A DNA stretch of 64,000 nucleotides from Polymyxa betae (lineage: Eukaryota > Endomyxa > Phytomyxea > Plasmodiophorida > Plasmodiophoridae). The notes beneath the pieces were generated by a model that did no database searches, was not told the origin of the DNA, and was given only the letters and a program-made list of their open reading frames with translations. The DNA lies in NCBI GenBank assembly GCA_003693705.1, contig RBZT01000790.1:1-64000 (forward strand), written 5' to 3'. A program made the position numbers and the translations under genes. Shown here piece by piece: positions 10,623 to 21,969 of the stretch; position 1 is the first letter of the stretch; each line of letters starts with the position of its first letter.

Positions 10623-13611
10623 ATGGGGGCCGTCTCGTCCACGTTCCCGTATCGATTGGGCGAAGAGAAGAAAGTAGACGCGCGCTGGACCTTACATGAT
10701 GGACAGAGAAAGGTCAGTTACGAGTAGGTCCCTGTATTGAGCGAGAGTATGAACATTTTTTATTAGGCTGATAACGAAGAGGTATCGATATTTGTATTTG
10801 ATAAAAGACATGCATCGGCCGATGAGCTACACGCTGCCAAACATTATGAGAAACGACTGAAAACACTTCGGTATCCGCATGTGATGAAGTTTCTGGATTC
10901 AACAGAAGTTGGTCGAACACTTTAACGTTTTATGAATTTAAAAAAGCTGTGCAGCTTCCAGAATCTCTCTATATTGTATGCGAGAGGGTTTCACCGCTAA
11001 ATATCGGAATCGATGGAGTCGAAGTTGACCCGAAAACTATACCGCTTGGTCTTTTCCAGATTGCTGTACGTTTTGAATTTATATCTCGATTCTCGCTGAT
11101 CATGTCCTAGTCAGCTGTATCTTTTTTGAATAATGATTGTAAAATGTCACACTGCTCGGTATCGCCACAAAGCGTGTTCATCAGCAAGTCTGGAGACTGG
11201 AAACTTGGTGGTCTTTTCATGGTTTACGACAGTTCCGAACTGTCGCGTGCTGATTGGGGTAGACATGCACAGTATACGCCACAGCTTTACCAGGCTCCAG
11301 ATTTGGCCAATTTTCGAAATAGTTACTTCAAGGATTTCCCTATGCATGCTCTGGGTGAGTTTGGTTCTGTTTGTCTTGGCTTGCCTTAAGCTGGATTACT
11401 ATTAGATTCATGGGCGCTGGGCTGCTTGATCTACGAAGTTTTCACTGGATCGTTGGCAAGGAGAGATCAGCTGAAAGACACATCTCGTATTCCTCAATCT
11501 CTTATTCCACAATATCAAAGGTATTTTCATCATATTGTCAGTATATTCTGTTCCAATAACCGAGTCGAAAGGTTGCTAGCAAATAACGCTGCTGCTCGAT
11601 TAACTGCTTCGCAACTGTTGATGTCACCGTACTTCAACTCCGATATTGTTAAAACTGTGGATTTCTTAGATCAGCTAACTGTCAAATCTGATGGGGAAAA
11701 GGACGCCTTTTTCCGCGATATTCAGGACAGACTCGGTTCACTTCCTGATGTAAGCCTTACCATCTCTCAAATTGGTTTTCGTTCTCACAGAAATTTTTAG
11801 ACTTTGGCTCGATATCGCGTATTGCCATGCTTAGTGAATGCTTTGGAATATGGGTCGGTCACCACATCAGCTCCCAGAGTGCTTTCTGCGATGCTTAGCA
11901 TCAGCTCCGGTTTAAAGCCGGAAGAATTTGCTACTATGGTTCAGCCGACATTGTTAAAATTGTTCGCATGTAATGACCGAGCTGTTCGGGCTGGCCTTCT
12001 TAAGGTTGTTGTTGATGCTAGAATTTCTCACCGCTTCTGATTTCATTTAGGCCCTCCCTGATTACATAATTCACCTCTCCGATTCGATTGTCAACGAATC
12101 CATTTGGCCGAATATCACAACCGGCTTCACAGATACAGAACCACGTCTGCGTGAGGCCACAATCAAAGCTCTTCTGTGTGTTCTACCTAAACTGAAAGAC
12201 AAGACGATTCACGCGTCAGCATTCCCTTTAATACAGAAAATGCAGCGCGATCCTGTTCCTGGGATCCGAACTAATACTGTCGTGGCTATTGGGAAAGTTG
12301 CCAAGTTCCTTTCTCCAGCTTCACGTGATCTTGTGCTTCTTCGCGTATTCTGTCTAGCGCTAAGGTTCGATATCTTCAAGTACTTCCGCGTCTTTATTGA
12401 ATTTTACAGAGATCCATTCGTTCCCTCCCGCCAACAAGCTCTTGCTGCATTCCAAAGCACTGCCGAGCTGTTCACTGCCGATCAGATTGCGAAGAGTATC
12501 ATTCCTGTTATCAGTCTTCATTTGATAGATCCTGCTAAGAATGTCGGTCTCTTGCGCTTTTTTTATCTCGAATTTACATCTTTGTGATCAGGTCAGGGAA
12601 CAAGCTATTAAAACGACGAAAACGTTATTAACGCAGATTGAAGGGTTGGCAGCTTCAATGGGGGATCAGAAGCAAAGCGATTCTGGAACTAGTGCCAGCA
12701 CTTCATCTTCTCAACAGAAATCAGGTTTGTTTCTTTCGCTTATGGTATTTATCTGACAGGCTATCTCAGGATCGATTCCTACTGATCTGAATTCTGCAAC
12801 TGCCTTAGCTGGTAAGATCACCAATTGGGCTGTCGGTTCTATCAGCAAGCGACTCTTGGACAATGGGCCTAATAAGGCAGCAAATGCGTCGAATGACGAT
12901 CTATCAAGCCGTATTGGAAATCTCCCTTCGTAAGTACTTTTGAGCATTCCGCAATCAGCTTTTGCCAATGCTGGTTGAATAGACGATCATCGAGTTCATC
13001 TGAGGCTCGTTCAGGCAAGCCATCGTCAGCTACGTCTAACGCTTCAGTACTGCTCCCAAATAAGTTTCTTTTGTGTTCTCATTTTAACTCTTAGACTACT
13101 CAACCATATAACGACAGCAGGAGTAGAGAATCGTTCTCTGCTAATGAGGACCATGATGCTTTGGCGGCTTATTCGATTCCCGATAACAACGACAGTATCT
13201 TTGCTGGGCTATCACCAAGCTCTGCTGCTGAGCCGGCGATTTCGGACTTCGACCTGTCGGCGCTGTCTATTAGGTCACCATCCACATATAACAATCCTGT
13301 TCATGTTTCTTCCGAATGGGACTCGTGGCTGAATGACGATATTAAAGTGCCTACAATCCCACTCGCACCTTCGTCGTCCGTCAATAGCAACCCAGCAATT
13401 CCTCCTCCGTCTTTGGTAAGCTTCGCGATCTCTCTCTAATACGTTTGCTGATTACATTCATTAGAAGCCTGCAACTTCAAAGGCTGGTACGCTCAATGTC
13501 CAGAACCCAAAACCAGCTGTTGCACCACTGAGAACAAGCGGCCTTAATCCCAGACTTGCCAAGTCGAACACCAAAAATACTTTCGATGATGATTTCTTTA
13601 ATAACTGGTAA
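10623..13611 (+). CDS. SCYL1: SCYL1-type pseudokinase with HEAT repeats
   Basis: The start MGAVSSTFPYRLGE carries an N-myristoylation-type Gly2, and EEVSIFVFD..AAKHYEKRLKTLRYPHVMKFLD follows the SCYL N-lobe. The kinase catalytic residues are missing, as is normal for the family: SHCSVSPQSVFIS replaces HRD and GDWKLGGL replaces DFG. The HEAT part follows (FDQ..TVKSDGEKDAFFRDI, LPCLVNALEYGS, PTLLKLFACNDRAVR, ALAAFQSTAELFTADQIA), then a serine-rich disordered tail with SEWDSWLNDD and the end FDDDFFNNW. SCYL1 acts in COPI Golgi-ER traffic. About ten introns of 40-60 bp are present. Confidence 0.88.
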
Positions 13612-13922
13612 AATATGTCGTCTCCAGCGCATTTTGTGTTTTTTTTTGCCCAATCGTTCTTTCCTTACGTGTACATCGCTGTTGCCCAGCGTGAAGACAT
13701 CGGCAACACGCTTGGCTATCAGTCGGAGGATTGTGATACAGCAAGTCATGGAGACCGATTCTCGCTACAGAAATTTAGATCAGTACTGATTTGGCCGTCG
13801 CTTGACTCCAGTGGTTGTCAGACTCGTCGTCATCTTATCGCTTCACAGTCACCACCTGAACTATTCGTCCCCTGTCGCTGCTGCTCACTTTCTTATCGCT
13901 TCACAGTGCTCAATCTCTCATC

Positions 13923-14855
13923 ATGACAATAGATTTGTTAGCTCCGATCGAAACGCCCACGCATCGCTTTCCGAATGCTGCCTCGGGTGACCGTCGTCTG
14001 CCGCTCGCCTGGATGAAAGCGAAGCATTGGGTTTCAAGTTCGAATGTGTTGCTTCTTATCATGATGTGCGTCGAGAACCTATTCGCGCCAGCCTACTCTT
14101 TATTCTGCGACGTTGAGAAGACGATCTTAGCAAAGTTCACGGCTCCCCGAAACTCAAGGCTGATGGGCATCTTCAAATTTGCATTTGTATGCGCTGTTTT
14201 ACTCGTCGCAATATCAATTAGGTTGCTGATGCGGACGGTTCGAGAAGTGCTTGACCATCCGCTCGAGACCGCTCACCGCATTCGCTCGTGGTTCGACATT
14301 GGGTGCTTGAAGCGGGGTTGTGCCGAACTCAAAGATGCTGCGAAGAACGATTTCGATGCCCTCAGAGAAAAAGGCTTCGTATATTTTTGCTGTTGCATTT
14401 TACTTGGAGTCTACCAAATATCGGTGTGGATCGCTTACAATCTCATTTATCATCCTATCGAAATCTGCACATTCGCTATTTTATCAAGGTTGCTACCTTC
14501 ATGGTCCCGTTTCGAGCTAGTTCGAGTGACGGAGGCAGCCAATGAGCGCTTCACTGCTGTTCGACATTCGTGGCGACTCTTGAAGAGACCAAGCTATCGT
14601 CTGGACTCGCACGAGCGCTGGAAGCGAAACAAGACGTGGCGTGATGACAGAGGTTGGAAGCGTCCGTTGGAAAATGTTGAAATGGAGGGTATATGTACGT
14701 CCAGGGAAGATTGGGAAGCCTGTAAAAGGTATCCGGTTGACAATGCGAAATGGTCGGATCTCGAAGATGCTGACTCTGATACATCGGATCTACCTGATTT
14801 CCTTTACTGTCCAACGCCAATGATACCTGAGGACCACGACTCGGCATCGTCATAA
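13923..14855 (+). CDS. Single-exon three-pass membrane protein, unknown
   Basis: The 310-residue frame has no intron, unlike nearly all its neighbours. Hydrophobic segments lie at about residues 38-60 (NVLLLIMMCVENLFAPAY), 84-103 (FKFAFVCAVLLVAISIRLL) and 152-180 (VYFCCCILLGVYQISVWIAY). They are followed by a cytosolic-looking, Arg/Trp-rich tail (ERWKRNKTWRDDRGWKR) ending in a strongly acidic stretch (DLEDADSDTSDLPD). No family was recognised. It may be a lineage-specific protein. Confidence 0.6.
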   Translation: MTIDLLAPIETPTHRFPNAASGDRRLPLAWMKAKHWVSSSNVLLLIMMCVENLFAPAYSLFCDVEKTILAKFTAPRNSRLMGIFKFAFVCAVLLVAISIRLLMRTVREVLDHPLETAHRIRSWFDIGCLKRGCAELKDAAKNDFDALREKGFVYFCCCILLGVYQISVWIAYNLIYHPIEICTFAILSRLLPSWSRFELVRVTEAANERFTAVRHSWRLLKRPSYRLDSHERWKRNKTWRDDRGWKRPLENVEMEGICTSREDWEACKRYPVDNAKWSDLEDADSDTSDLPDFLYCPTPMIPEDHDSASS

Positions 14856-15425
14856 AGTTGTATCGTTTAGGGATTTCTCAGAAACATGAGACTGCCAATT
14901 AGCTGGCTTTGAGCCCTAGAGATTTGCTCTCGCTTCTTTAACGCCGATTTTCTTGGAGATGCCCGAACTGAGAGATATACAAAATGACTTGATGACCCAC
15001 ACAGGTTTCGCTCCTTGATTCGCGGTAACTATATGCTGAACTCATGAATGTCCTTAATTTCATCCATTTGGCAGTTATGACTGCTGTATGTAGCTTTGAA
15101 GGTAACAATGTTACTCCGTTGAATATTCATAAGCAGCTCGTCTAGCTATACATCTATTCGTTTGATATTGGCAGCAACAACGGGTAGTTGCAGTCTTGCC
15201 TAGCTTTTCAGATAAAAGAGGGACATTGGCTGTAGACTACGCTCAAAAAGATAAATCCCTCATGAATTCATTGACTGTGAAAGAGACGAGTTTTAATGCC
15301 TCAAAAACTAGCTCATCTTGAACAACAACGATGACGGGTCTTCATAACCATAAACACTAGTGTTCTCTAGTTAGATACTATACAAATGATCCGACCGGCA
15401 TGGAGTAACGGTAACGCAAGAATGA
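14856..15425. other. Intergenic, nothing recognised
   Basis: This AT-leaning stretch between the membrane protein gene and the tRNA gene shows no supported reading frame, RNA fold or repeat. Confidence 0.6.
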
Positions 15426-15498
15426 GCTTCTGTGGCCCAATGGTCAAGGCGCGTGCCTACGGAGCACGAGATTCCGGGTTCGAATCCCGGCAGAGGCT
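15426..15498 (+). tRNA. tRNA-Arg (anticodon ACG)
   Basis: A full cloverleaf of 73 bases without intron. The acceptor GCTTCTG pairs with CAGAGGC (one G-U pair). The D arm is GGCCCAATGGTCAAGGC. The anticodon stem CGTGC/GCACG encloses loop CTACGGA with anticodon ACG. The T arm CCGGG-TTCGAAT-CCCGG contains the B box GGTTCGAAT. The first anticodon A would be read as inosine, decoding CGU/CGC/CGA. The discriminator base is T. Confidence 0.95.
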
Positions 15499-15501
15499 TT
15501 C

Positions 15502-15507
15502 TTTTTT
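15502..15507 (+). terminator. RNA polymerase III T-run terminator
   Basis: Six T's on the coding strand begin four bases after the tRNA 3' end, the usual Pol III stop. Confidence 0.8.
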
Positions 15508-15833
15508 GCAAACTTCTCTACCCGGTTTTCAATATTGATCATTTATCGGCGATGATGAAATAAACCCTTCAGTTGCGTTGTCAATACGTCATGCACATAT
15601 TTACGAATCGTCATCTGGCAGATGTGAGATATAGAGCATTACAAGGCTAGTTGTTAGAGAAGCACGACGCTCACAAGCAAGCCTTACTCTTTCAAAGCCG
15701 CTTCATTGGACATTTCTCGCGGCTGCTTACTTTCCTGTAGCCATTGTGTGTTTTCGAGCTATTTTGTGCTTTCTAGGGATAGCAGAGGCCCAATGTGGAA
15801 TGCAAACGGAATGAAGGAGTTGGCAGTGTTTTA

Positions 15834-16472
15834 CCAGAGGCCGCACAACATGTTTTCAAACTTCTTTCTCTGCACATGAGGGAGGGTTGCCGGGTACAAT
15901 GCAGTTGTATTATACCAACAACAGATGTGACCGAGCTCGGACTGAGTCGGCGAGTGTGTCGTGACCGGAAATAATTGGGAAATGGTCAGCGGCGGTACAA
16001 CGACGTCCCCTGGAGCCGGCGGCGCAGCTCCAGAAACTGCAGCTATGGGTGCAGGCATCATTCTTGGTAACATCGCTGGAATGGGTGGCGCCGCCATGAA
16101 GCCTGCATCTAACCTTGAACGGCATGACAGTCGTTTGCGAGGTCGTCATTTAGCACGAGAGCTTATTCGATCGACATAATCGATCTGGGCTCGAAATGCG
16201 CGCAGCTCATCTTGGATTGGGGCGAGCTCCTGGGCGATCGCCGGTCCCTACCACAGCGGTGCCGCTGCCTGCGCGGCTGCTTTCGCCAGCCGGATCTCGG
16301 AGCCACCGATTTCAGCATCTGTAATCATGCCAGCCGCTTCGCCGCTTCTGCCTTTGGATTTACGACCCACGTCAGCAGAGGTGACCGCGACGGCCGGTGT
16401 GGCCAGTCCCAGTTGGTTTGCACGGCGATCCGCCAATAAAGGTGACGGCGGTAAGCCAGCCATCTTTGTCAC
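15834..16472 (-). other. GC-rich stretch with interrupted open frames, possible pseudogene
   Basis: One minus-strand frame runs through the whole interval apart from a TAG (about 16250) and a TGA (about 16150). It reads alanine/proline-rich segments and an amphipathic helix (IAQELAPIQDELRAFRAQID). The plus strand is also nearly open in one frame with one TAA. A 22-base GT-AG interval would remove the TAG but shift the frame. It could be a decayed Ala-rich gene or a gene with unusual splicing. The rest of 15508-17186 shows nothing. Confidence 0.3.
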
Positions 16473-17186
16473 GAAATTGCATTTTACCTCTAATGTGGAA
16501 GGTCACCCAAAAGCGTGCGAAACAAAGGCAACCGTCATTAGTGGACTATTATTCTGTACTATTTACTCTCAACAAACAGTTTTTTACAGAATTGAAGTTC
16601 TTTACTGAGGTCAAAATAACGACAGGGTCCATGATTCGATATTGAGGTCTGAACTGAATTGGCCTCAGTAGAATTTGCCATACCTGTAGATATTGTATAG
16701 AGAGTTGTTTACAAAAAATGAGTTTTAATGCTGATCTTTCTAGTTATTTCATTGTCCTCAGTTTGATACAACTATAGGATTTATCGAAAACAACTGAAGG
16801 TTTCTGGGTCGTTCCTTTGACATCCAGCATCGGCAGCATGCTCGACCGATTGAATGATTGCTTTGGGTTGCTTGATCGCCGAGCCATTTGCTGCCCGCGA
16901 TCATAGCCACCAGCCTACAATTCAGGTGGCGACAATCCCGTTATCGATTTGGATAAGGTTTACCTCTTTGCTGATCGAAAGCAACCTTCTATCGCAGGAG
17001 ATGCATTTCCAGGTTCTTCGATAATCGATAATGAATACTTGTGACAAATTATAAATTTGTTTGCATGCTTACTTTAACGGCGTTTTCCCAGCTAAAATTT
17101 GATCACCAGATAAAAACATTGCAAGCAGCTTTTCCATATCCGACCTGATACGAACTGAATCATTTACATTTTTTTCTGCAATCTTC

Positions 17187-17869
17187 TTACAAGTTCGCTT
17201 TCTTCTCCAGATCGAAGATATCAGCTTTCTTGCTAAGCTGTGAAAAGGCTTCTTCCACTCGCTTTCGAAGGTCTTCGATACTGCCTCCGGTCGCGTTATG
17301 TTTTGGAGCGGAGTTCGCGCTAACGCTGCGAACTTGAGTCTTCAGCTTCTGAATTTCGTCATTGATATCGTCCTGGTTTTTAGCAACCTCTGCAGCGACT
17401 AGCTGCTCTATTTTTCTTGATCATCTAAGCTCCCGAAATTTTCCCAGAATGGCCCTGCTCCTCACCTCTGCTTATTTACCACTTGGGAAGCCGTCCTCGA
17501 TTCCATGTTGAAAGCGCTGCCATTAGAATCTTGAGTCCTCAACATTTGAATCGCTTCCAGAGTGGATCCTCTATGCAAGGCTATCACGGCATCTAAATCA
17601 TCGGTAGCAATTTGATGAATCGAAGCGATCCTGTAACTGAGCTCATGAAGGACATTGAAAGCAGCATTCAAGCTTTCCGATAAAGACAGCAAGATGTGAC
17701 CGAGCTGCGGTTTCGTCATGGCGACAGATGACACACCCTGATAATAATATCTAAAGCGTCTGCTCTTTGAGATATTATATATGGGCGGGAACATTTGTAT
17801 GACAATATAGTTAGCCATAATTACTGGCTTCAAGTGAACGTGAATACGGGGTTCGCTTAAGGGGCTCAT
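17187..17869 (-). CDS. Coiled-coil protein, unknown
   Basis: It starts with MSPLSEPRIHVHLKP; an intron of about 86 bp leads to GVSSVAMTKPQLGHILLSLS. A helical body follows (SLNAAFNVLHELSYRIASIHQ), and a last exon (17440-17187) reads EQLVAAEVAKNQDDINDEIQ and SIEDLRKRVEEAFSQLSKKA. The start lies only 49 bp after the stop of the upstream Kelch gene on the same strand. A small subunit of a multiprotein complex is plausible from the all-helical layout, but no family was recognised. Confidence 0.55.
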
Positions 17870-17918
17870 TTTCGCATCGACAGAGCGAATGTAATGTTAC
17901 ACACTTAGGAAAGTCTGT

Positions 17919-19417
17919 CTACGTTTGAAGGCCAATACTTTTATCATTGTCTCTAAGCTCCATGAACCAGAGCTCGTCCAAGATCCGGCCGTCGCGATAG
18001 CCGCCAAACAGGACCGCCTGCCGCTCGCTCACGGCTGATAGAGTGGCTCCCAATCTGATTCCAGGACATTCGCTGCCCAAGTCAACATCCTCCCAAGACG
18101 ACTTCGAGATCACCAAGCTAATACTAGCGCTCAGATGACGTAAAGATCATTCATAGTGCGATTACCGAGATAATGTCATTTTAAACGAGCCCAATCCTGG
18201 TTGTAGCTGCTCTCCAAAGTTTGGTGATTTTTCGACCGCAACGAAAGGCTTTCTTTCCAGGATAACCCCCAGATTTAGGAACGCCTTTTCATTCCTGGAT
18301 TGAAAGATGCGCCTCCAAACAACCTTCCCTGGTTCGGTGAATTCTGCCAAAGTGATCTCGGAAATTTTGTCCGGGTTCTCGCCGCCCGCCAGAATCCACA
18401 GATCTCTGCGAGTCTCCCCAAACAAAGGCAGCGATTTCGGTATCGGATAATCGCCGGTGACCGCCAACGGAGTCCATGTAAGATCGTCAATCGAGAATCT
18501 CCAAAGATCATGAAAGAACTGCTGCTTATCGCGACCCCCGAAAAGCAAGATTGAGTTCTCATCATACGGAGCCATGCTCGATCCTTCGCGAGCGGATGGA
18601 CTTCGTCCTTGGACAGTCCGATGGCTCCATTTCCAGGTCGCTACATTCAACCATTAGCAGCGTCGCATCAGTTATGATCTTCATCACCAATATCAAGAAA
18701 CAGAGTCTCGTTCGTGCAGAAACGCCCAACGAATCCGCCAAAGACAACCATAAAGCCCCCGGCGACCGCTGTTGCATGCGAATGTCGACCTGGATGAATC
18801 CGTCCTCGAACAGCGGGCCGATCCCAGAGACACCGATCAACTTGTAGGCGCCACACGTCGTCGAGCTGCCTTTCCTCATTCATACCACCGTAAACGATCA
18901 ATGACGATCGCGATGCGTCGTAGGCAGCCGTATGCTTGTATCTGTGCGGCGGGCATCGTGACCCTAACTGAATCCGACGCCAGACTAACTGGAACGGCTG
19001 AATGCCTTGATCTGACATCAGTTCGGAAATGGCCTGCTTTCTGGAGCTCGAATGTCGCATCTGATTCTTCAGCTGTAAGTTCTCATCGAAAAGGGATTGG
19101 TTCTGCGTTCGAAAGGATTCCAAAGCCGTTTTTAGCTGCGAAATCTCGTGATACAGCGAGGCGTCACTTTCGTGTTTGACCTGCTGCTCTAAACTCGGTT
19201 CAATGGAAGGGACGATCCGATGGGGTGAATTTGCACCTTCAATATCGGTTCCGGTAAATAGAAATGAGAAGGATTGCACGAGTATCAGGCCCAATTCGAA
19301 CGGTTCATCTCTATGGTCAGACAGCTGCCTCAACGAAATGAATTTACTTCGATGATAGACTTGACTCAAAACAACGAAGGCACAAAGCTGAAATCTGCAC
19401 CGAATCAGAAATAACAT
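17919..19417 (-). CDS. Kelch-repeat protein with N-terminal coiled coil
   Basis: After a helical stretch (YHEISQLKTALESFRTQNQSL) come Kelch blades with the paired glycines: RYKHTAAYDASRSSLIVYGGM, GRHSHATAVAGGFMVVFGGF, AREGSSMAPYDENSILLFGG, and IRLGATLSAVSERQAVLFGG followed by ILDELWFMEL. At least five blades suggest a six-bladed propeller. The start is uncertain: the first in-frame ATG (19417) is 22 bp after the upstream gene's stop, and its first residues are hydrophobic. Function is not specified by the fold. Confidence 0.7.
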
Positions 19418-19439
19418 GATTAGTGTGGCGGTTACGATT

Positions 19440-20110
19440 TTACAGTAAAGGATAATGATGAGGATCCTGATGTTTTCTTGTTTTTTGAAGATTGACAAAC
19501 ATGCTAACCCAATGTTGGACACATTGCCGAATATCGGCGCTTAAACAATCGATAACAGCACGAACCTGATGTGCTCGTTCGGATGTTGACGGGCCAGATA
19601 GCGCCTGGGCCAATTTGTCGCTGATTTTGTGTGGAATTAAAGTCTCCAGTAATGCTACGACCGACTCTCTAAGAATCGCTATACGAAGATCGAGATTTAT
19701 GCCATCTGGTAGCCGACTTTCCGAACCGATCTGATGAACTGTGAGGCAACGTCGGTTAGCGATGGCTCCACTAACAAAAAACTATGGGCAAGCTGGAATG
19801 AAAATTTCACCGAACTTGTTGCAAAAGAATGAAGGGCCTGTTTCGCTTGAGTTTGCAGAACGGGATCTTCCAGGGCGTTCTTAGCTATGAGCTCGAAGCC
19901 ATCGGCATCAATCCCGTTTCTAAATGGAACTCAGTTTATAAATCAAGGGAGCGAGCGGGTTGATCGAATTGACTTTGTGATGAATTCGCTGCAATCCGAC
20001 ACGATTTTTCGGAATTGATCGAATCGCGCGACATTTAACGATCCGGTCGTTGATGGGTGCTTTCGCAGAAACGAAGTGCTTCGAACCCGCGAAAGCCAAC
20101 GTAGCGCCAT
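19440..20110 (-). CDS. Putative mitochondrial protein, unknown
   Basis: The start MALRWLSRVRSTSFLRKHPS has the Arg/Ser/Leu pattern and lack of acidic residues of a mitochondrial targeting peptide. An intron of about 53 bp (ending CATTTAG) leads to GIDADGFELIAKNALEDPVL and further helices. A later exon reads INLDLRIAILRESVVALLET and HKISDKLAQALSG, with a stop at 19440. One intron (near 19750) could not be phased. No family was recognised. It heads a tight same-strand cluster with the Kelch and coiled-coil genes. Confidence 0.5.
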
Positions 20111-20925
20111 GTCCAGCTAGATGGTGATCCCGGAAACACTGTGACTGCAATCACATCGCGGCGATTGCTTGCAGAACCAATTTATGTCGCAGGACCACCA
20201 AATGATTGGCATTGTGCTGCCAAAACTGATCGAGTTATGCAAAGATTCATTCTGAGTCTAAGTGAAGGATCACGTTAAAAAAAGGCGAACGCGTCAATAT
20301 TTTTCCCGAGTAAAACTCCGTTATTTCCAGGAACCCCAATCCAAAAATGGCATTTCAAACAATATCAACCCGCCCTTGGAATCCATGACCCATCCCAAAA
20401 AATTGAATCCACGCCCCAACGGCGGCCCTAAATTAGATGACCAATCCCCCCTCCCCCATTTTGGATCAATCTCTGTAAATCTAAACCAACAATTTTGGTA
20501 TAGTTACTATAGTATCAAGATTCAATATCACGCTATCGCTAATGGTGCTTTGGTGATCTGTTTCCTCGCTGAACGATCTGGTCATAGTCTCGTTCAGAAG
20601 CGCTCTACTCGCAGCTCTGCCAGTCACGAAATCCTAATTCGCGTTTTGCCTGATTATCGATATGTACCAGTCGTTTATTGGAGCGAGTGTCATTCGAATC
20701 GTCATGGTATCGTGGTGTCAGAGCAACCTGTAGATACCAATCCCAGTATGGGAGATTACTTCTGTAATGAAACCTAAGGATTAAAAAGAGCAGGCGGACT
20801 AGAGAACTAAGACGACCACAGGAGCAAGACGGAAGAGGACAGAACTAAAACGAGAAGACGAAACGAAGAGCGAACATGCTACGAAGCAGAACGAAGACAA
20901 AATTTTAGGTCCAATACATGCGTTA

Positions 20926-20965
20926 ACCGAACTGAGCCACCCTCGATTCGGTAGCTCAATTCGGT
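20926..20965. repeat. Stem-loop inverted repeat
   Basis: ACCGAACTGAGC and GCTCAATTCGGT face each other across 16 bases and pair at 11 of 12 positions. No gene is adjacent. Confidence 0.6.
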
Positions 20966-21927
20966 CATGCAACTCGTAACTCTATTTAATATGGGGACGA
21001 TTTCGGTCAGTCACAGTATGAGATATCAACTTCACTGGCTGCGCGATGCCCAGCGCCGAGGCCGCTACTGCCATAAGGCGACTCATGACAACATCCTTGC
21101 TCGGTTTGCCGATCATTTCACGTTATGCAAGATCTTATTGAATCATTGATCTATCTTCATTCGAAACGTATCATTCACCGGTCAGGCTAGGCAATGCCAT
21201 GTTTTCTGTCATTGACGGGTATATGTGGATCCGTTTGTCAAGGAAATTCACCAGTACTCTTTCTTTAGTGATTGGCCCAGCCTTGGTTGGATGTGCTTCG
21301 AGCGTATCGTATGGGATACGTACGAGTCCCGATATGGATTCGACCTGTCATAACCGACGGTAGCTTGCCGTTGGTATTTATCAGTTGTTACACTGTAAGT
21401 CTGTAACAGATAGCTTAATGGATAAAGCTTTCAGTTCGTTCAACGCCGTTTTGAACTGAATCTTTATTGGCTTCTTAAAATCGTTGTCTACTCTCCGATC
21501 CTCTGTTCCATAGTCGAGCTCTCCTCCTCGCGATCGTCCTGCTTAGTTCCTCCGTCTGATCCTGTCCCTGGTCTCTACTCCTTCCCCTTCCTTCTTCTGA
21601 CCATTCAGACGGTTCTCGGTTTATTACAGTCCCCATCAGATTGCTTCTGTGATATTCCGTCACACATGATGCATCTCCGGGAGTATTCATCGATCCAACC
21701 TGAGCAGCTTCTGAAGGAGATCGCATTAATCCGTCCAAAGCTCCAAGCTCTCAAAGAGAAAATTTAGGCTCTACAATATTCAGAAGCAAATTTAAATTCT
21801 GTAATAGTATCATAAATCCTAATTCATCAACCATGTTACATGTGCTAGAATGGGTTCCCCTTTTAAGTTTACTTTGAACTGCACTTTAGTAGTTTAGTTG
21901 ACCAAATCGTGAAAAAATTTCAAAACA

Positions 21928-21948
21928 ATTTTGCGGACTCCGCAAAAT
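21928..21948. promoter_or_regulatory. GC-core palindrome in the METTL1 promoter
   Basis: ATTTTGCGG-ACT-CCGCAAAAT is a perfect inverted repeat with 9-bp arms ending 21 bases before the METTL1 start codon. It could bind a dimeric transcription factor or sit in the 5' leader as a hairpin. Related TTGCG cores with A/T tracts occur before RRP1 and TAF13. Confidence 0.5.
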
Positions 21949-21969
21949 CTTGTGTCGGCCGATTGCCAG

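Larger units (their letters stand above)
20111..21969. other. Long intergenic region with possible transposon debris
   Basis: No convincing gene was found. The plus strand is notably G-poor from about 20280 to 20500. There is an 11/12-bp hairpin at 20926-20965 and a TGTTACA...TGTAACA inverted pair at 21386-21408. A pyrimidine-rich tract lies at about 21480-21600, whose complementary strand reads a short Arg/Glu-rich frame. The region may be old transposon sequence, but no protein motif confirms it. Confidence 0.4.

Noticed and set aside
20262-20777. 171-codon plus-strand frame
   Set aside because: It begins in G-poor skewed sequence, has a Lys/Pro/Asn-biased translation with no helical pattern, and no splice or homology support.
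21475-21738. Minus-strand Arg/Glu-rich frame near a TGTTACA inverted pair, considered as retrotransposon gag
   Set aside because: There is no zinc knuckle, protease or polymerase motif, and the frame is just the complement of a pyrimidine-rich tract. It is noted only as possible debris.
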